Positions 62,331 through 64,000 of a stretch of 64,000 nt of DNA are shown here, piece after piece. Under the pieces are notes generated by a model. The model was not told the origin of the DNA, made no database searches, and was given only the letters and a program-made list of their open reading frames with translations. Source of the stretch: Burkholderiales bacterium (GTDB taxonomy: Bacteria > Pseudomonadota > Gammaproteobacteria > Burkholderiales > SG8-39); NCBI GenBank assembly GCA_020848075.1, contig JADLAV010000061.1, forward strand, positions 124,001 to 188,000, in the 5' to 3' direction. Each line of letters opens with the position of its first letter. The first letter of the stretch is position 1. A program made the position numbers and the translations under genes.

Positions 62331-63842
62331 TCAGCCGCGACTCGTCTTGACGGCCTGCTCGCGCAGCACGCGCTTCAGGATCTTGCCGGCCGCGCTCTTC
62401 GGCAGCTCGTTCACGATCTCGACCCGTTCGGGCGCCTTGTACACCGCGAGATGGTCGCGGCAGTACTGGATGATCGCGTCCGGCTCCAGCCGCGTGCCTT
62501 CTTTCGGCACGATCGCGACGCGCACCTGCTCGCCCTTCACCGCGTCGGGCGCGCCGTACACCGCAACCTCCTGCACGCCGGGATGGCGGTACAGAACGTG
62601 CTCGACTTCGGCCGGCCAGACCTTGAACCCGGAGACGTTGATCATGTCCTTCACGCGGTCGACGATGAAGACGTAGCCTTCCTCGTCCATGCGTCCGATA
62701 TCGCCGGAGTGCAGCCAGCCGCCGCGCAGCGAGCGGTCGGTGTCCTCGGGCTTCTCCCAGTAGCCCTTCATCACGCCGGGCCCGCGAATCACGATCTCCC
62801 CCCACTCGCCGCGCGGCACCTCCTGATCGGCCTCGTCGAAGATCTTGATGTCGAAGCCCTCCACTGCCGTGCCGACCGAGCCGAACTTGTGGCTGGTGAG
62901 GTGGTTGTAGGCGGCAAACGGCGAGCATTCGGTGAGACCGTAGCCTTCGTAGATCGGCCGGCCGAAGCGCTCGGTCCAGCGCCGGGAGATCTCCTGCGGC
63001 ATGGTCGCCGCCGCGGAAAAATCGTAGCGGATGGACGAAAGATCGTGCTTCGCGAGGTCCATGCCGAGAAGCGCGATGTAGATCGTCGGCACCGCGAAGA
63101 AGAGCGTGATTCGCTGCCGGTGGATCGCCTCGAGCACCGCCTCGGGCACGAAGCGCCGGAAGAGGACGAGCGTCGCGCCCGCCTCGAAGCAGCCGTTCAT
63201 GATGTAGTTCTGCCCGAAGACGTGGAAGAGCGGCAGGAAGCAGGCCAGCCGGTCCTCCTGCCGGTAGCCGGAGTACTTGGCCGCGGTGCGGATGTTGGTG
63301 ACGATGTTGTTGTGCGTGAGCGTCACGCCCTTCGGGAAACCGGTCGTCCCAGAGGAGTAGAGGAGGGCGGCGGGATCGTCGGGCTGCATCTTGTTGGCGC
63401 GGAAGGCGGGCGAACCCTGCGCCAGCCAGTCGTCGACCGGAAGCTCGTCGGGCTCGGCGCCTTCGCACAGCACGGTGTGCTCGATCGACGGGCACGCCGG
63501 ACGCGGCACGTTCGGCAGCAGCTCGGCGGTGGTGAAGAGCACCTTGGCCCGGGAATCGTTCAGGATGTAGCGAACCTCCTCCGACTTGAAGATCGAGTTG
63601 ACCGACACCGCGATCGCGCCGATCTTCTGGACGGCGACATACACGAGCGGGAAGGCTGGAATGTTGGGCAGGTAGAGCGCCACGCGATCGCCGCGTTGCA
63701 CGCCGTGCTTGCGGAGGGAGTCGGCGAGCGCCGACGCGCAGAGGTCGAGCACGCCGTAACTGACCGTCGTGCCCTCGAATACGATCGCCGCGTGATTCGG
63801 ATCGCGCCGCGCCGCGCGCTCGACATGTTCCGCGATGTTCAT
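62331..63842 (-). CDS. AMP-forming acyl-CoA synthetase/ligase
   Basis: 503 residues, ANL superfamily. The P-loop is LLYSSGTTGFPKGVTLTH, the A4/A5 motifs are around TMPQEISRRW and YEGYGLTECSPFAAY, and the hinge is FIVDRVKDMINVSGFKVWPA. The catalytic lysine is in ELPKSAAGKILKRVLREQ. It activates a carboxylic acid as an adenylate and moves it to CoA. Substrate might be a medium-chain fatty or an aromatic acid; the fold does not decide. It is probably co-transcribed with the TSUP gene downstream. Beyond its start (63843-64000) there is no gene. Confidence 0.92.
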   Translation of the reverse strand: MNIAEHVERAARRDPNHAAIVFEGTTVSYGVLDLCASALADSLRKHGVQRGDRVALYLPNIPAFPLVYVAVQKIGAIAVSVNSIFKSEEVRYILNDSRAKVLFTTAELLPNVPRPACPSIEHTVLCEGAEPDELPVDDWLAQGSPAFRANKMQPDDPAALLYSSGTTGFPKGVTLTHNNIVTNIRTAAKYSGYRQEDRLACFLPLFHVFGQNYIMNGCFEAGATLVLFRRFVPEAVLEAIHRQRITLFFAVPTIYIALLGMDLAKHDLSSIRYDFSAAATMPQEISRRWTERFGRPIYEGYGLTECSPFAAYNHLTSHKFGSVGTAVEGFDIKIFDEADQEVPRGEWGEIVIRGPGVMKGYWEKPEDTDRSLRGGWLHSGDIGRMDEEGYVFIVDRVKDMINVSGFKVWPAEVEHVLYRHPGVQEVAVYGAPDAVKGEQVRVAIVPKEGTRLEPDAIIQYCRDHLAVYKAPERVEIVNELPKSAAGKILKRVLREQAVKTSRG

Positions 63843-64000
63843 TGCCCTCCCCCTGCTGCGCCCGGCGCGTCAACCGGAAGGCTCGCATTGTAGCGAAGCC
63901 GCGCTGGCGAGGTGCGGCGCCGTGGTGGCGATGCGCATCGTGCTACCGGAGATGCGTCGCGACGGATAGAATGTGGGGTTGCGCGACGATTGCGCCGCGG

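Overview
The window is about 64 kb of very GC-rich DNA with dense, overlapping, operon-style coding and no rRNA, tRNA, CRISPR array or transposase that I could see. Gene content and order (suhB/trmJ/cysE; mfd-ispD-ispF; an MdtABC-type efflux operon ending in an OprM-like lipoprotein; a DUF971 gene; two TRAP systems and one Liv-type ABC system) point to a betaproteobacterium. An aprMBA operon suggests it can oxidise reduced sulfur compounds.

Layout. 1-10.1 kb is a housekeeping block: a TPR protein cut by the window edge, SuhB, TrmJ, CysE, SerB, DAHP synthase, Mfd, IspD, IspF and ThpR. 10.2-13.3 kb holds a small membrane protein and three glycosyltransferases that look like LPS core assembly. 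13.4-15.4 kb is an OmpR/EnvZ-type two-component pair with tandem 10-bp repeats upstream; a similar tandem element precedes the small membrane-protein gene. 16.3-25.4 kb is a four-gene RND efflux operon. 25.4-29.4 kb is an accessory island: a decayed higBA toxin-antitoxin module, a VOC protein, small phage-island-type genes, and two candidate attC-like palindromes around a DMT transporter, which together look like integron gene cassettes without an integrase. 29.4-32.3 kb is a TRAP operon on the minus strand, followed by dRS3-like inverted repeats.

32.7-36.3 kb carries a monooxygenase-fold protein and aprM-aprB-aprA (membrane anchor, iron-sulfur and flavin subunits of adenylylsulfate reductase) with a palindrome upstream. 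36.4-40.1 kb has a CBS-domain protein, an NADPH:FMN reductase and a short catabolic run (crotonase, ICL/PEPM family, AhpD-like). 40.3-44.9 kb is a complete livKHMGF-type ABC operon. 45.1-48.2 kb joins a DUF971 gene to a B12-binding radical SAM protein with a CCAEP tail and an ATP-grasp protein, which may form an uncharacterised biosynthetic unit. 49-53 kb has a glutathione S-transferase and a second TRAP operon.

53.1-57.5 kb is the region I find most interesting. A decayed EamA gene is followed by a perfect 16-bp-arm palindrome that matches the NsrR (nitric-oxide sensor) operator and overlaps a good promoter. Downstream lie a multi-helix haem-copper-oxidase-like protein, a double-DUF2249 protein, a DUF59 metal-sulfur protein, an FmdE-like protein and a four-helix membrane protein. 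I read this as a nitrosative-stress or NO-handling gene set with no established biochemical role for most members. The window ends with a nitrilase, a zinc-ribbon membrane protein, a YbaK-type deacylase, a YbfB-type MFS transporter, a HIT protein, a TSUP transporter and an AMP-forming acyl-CoA ligase.
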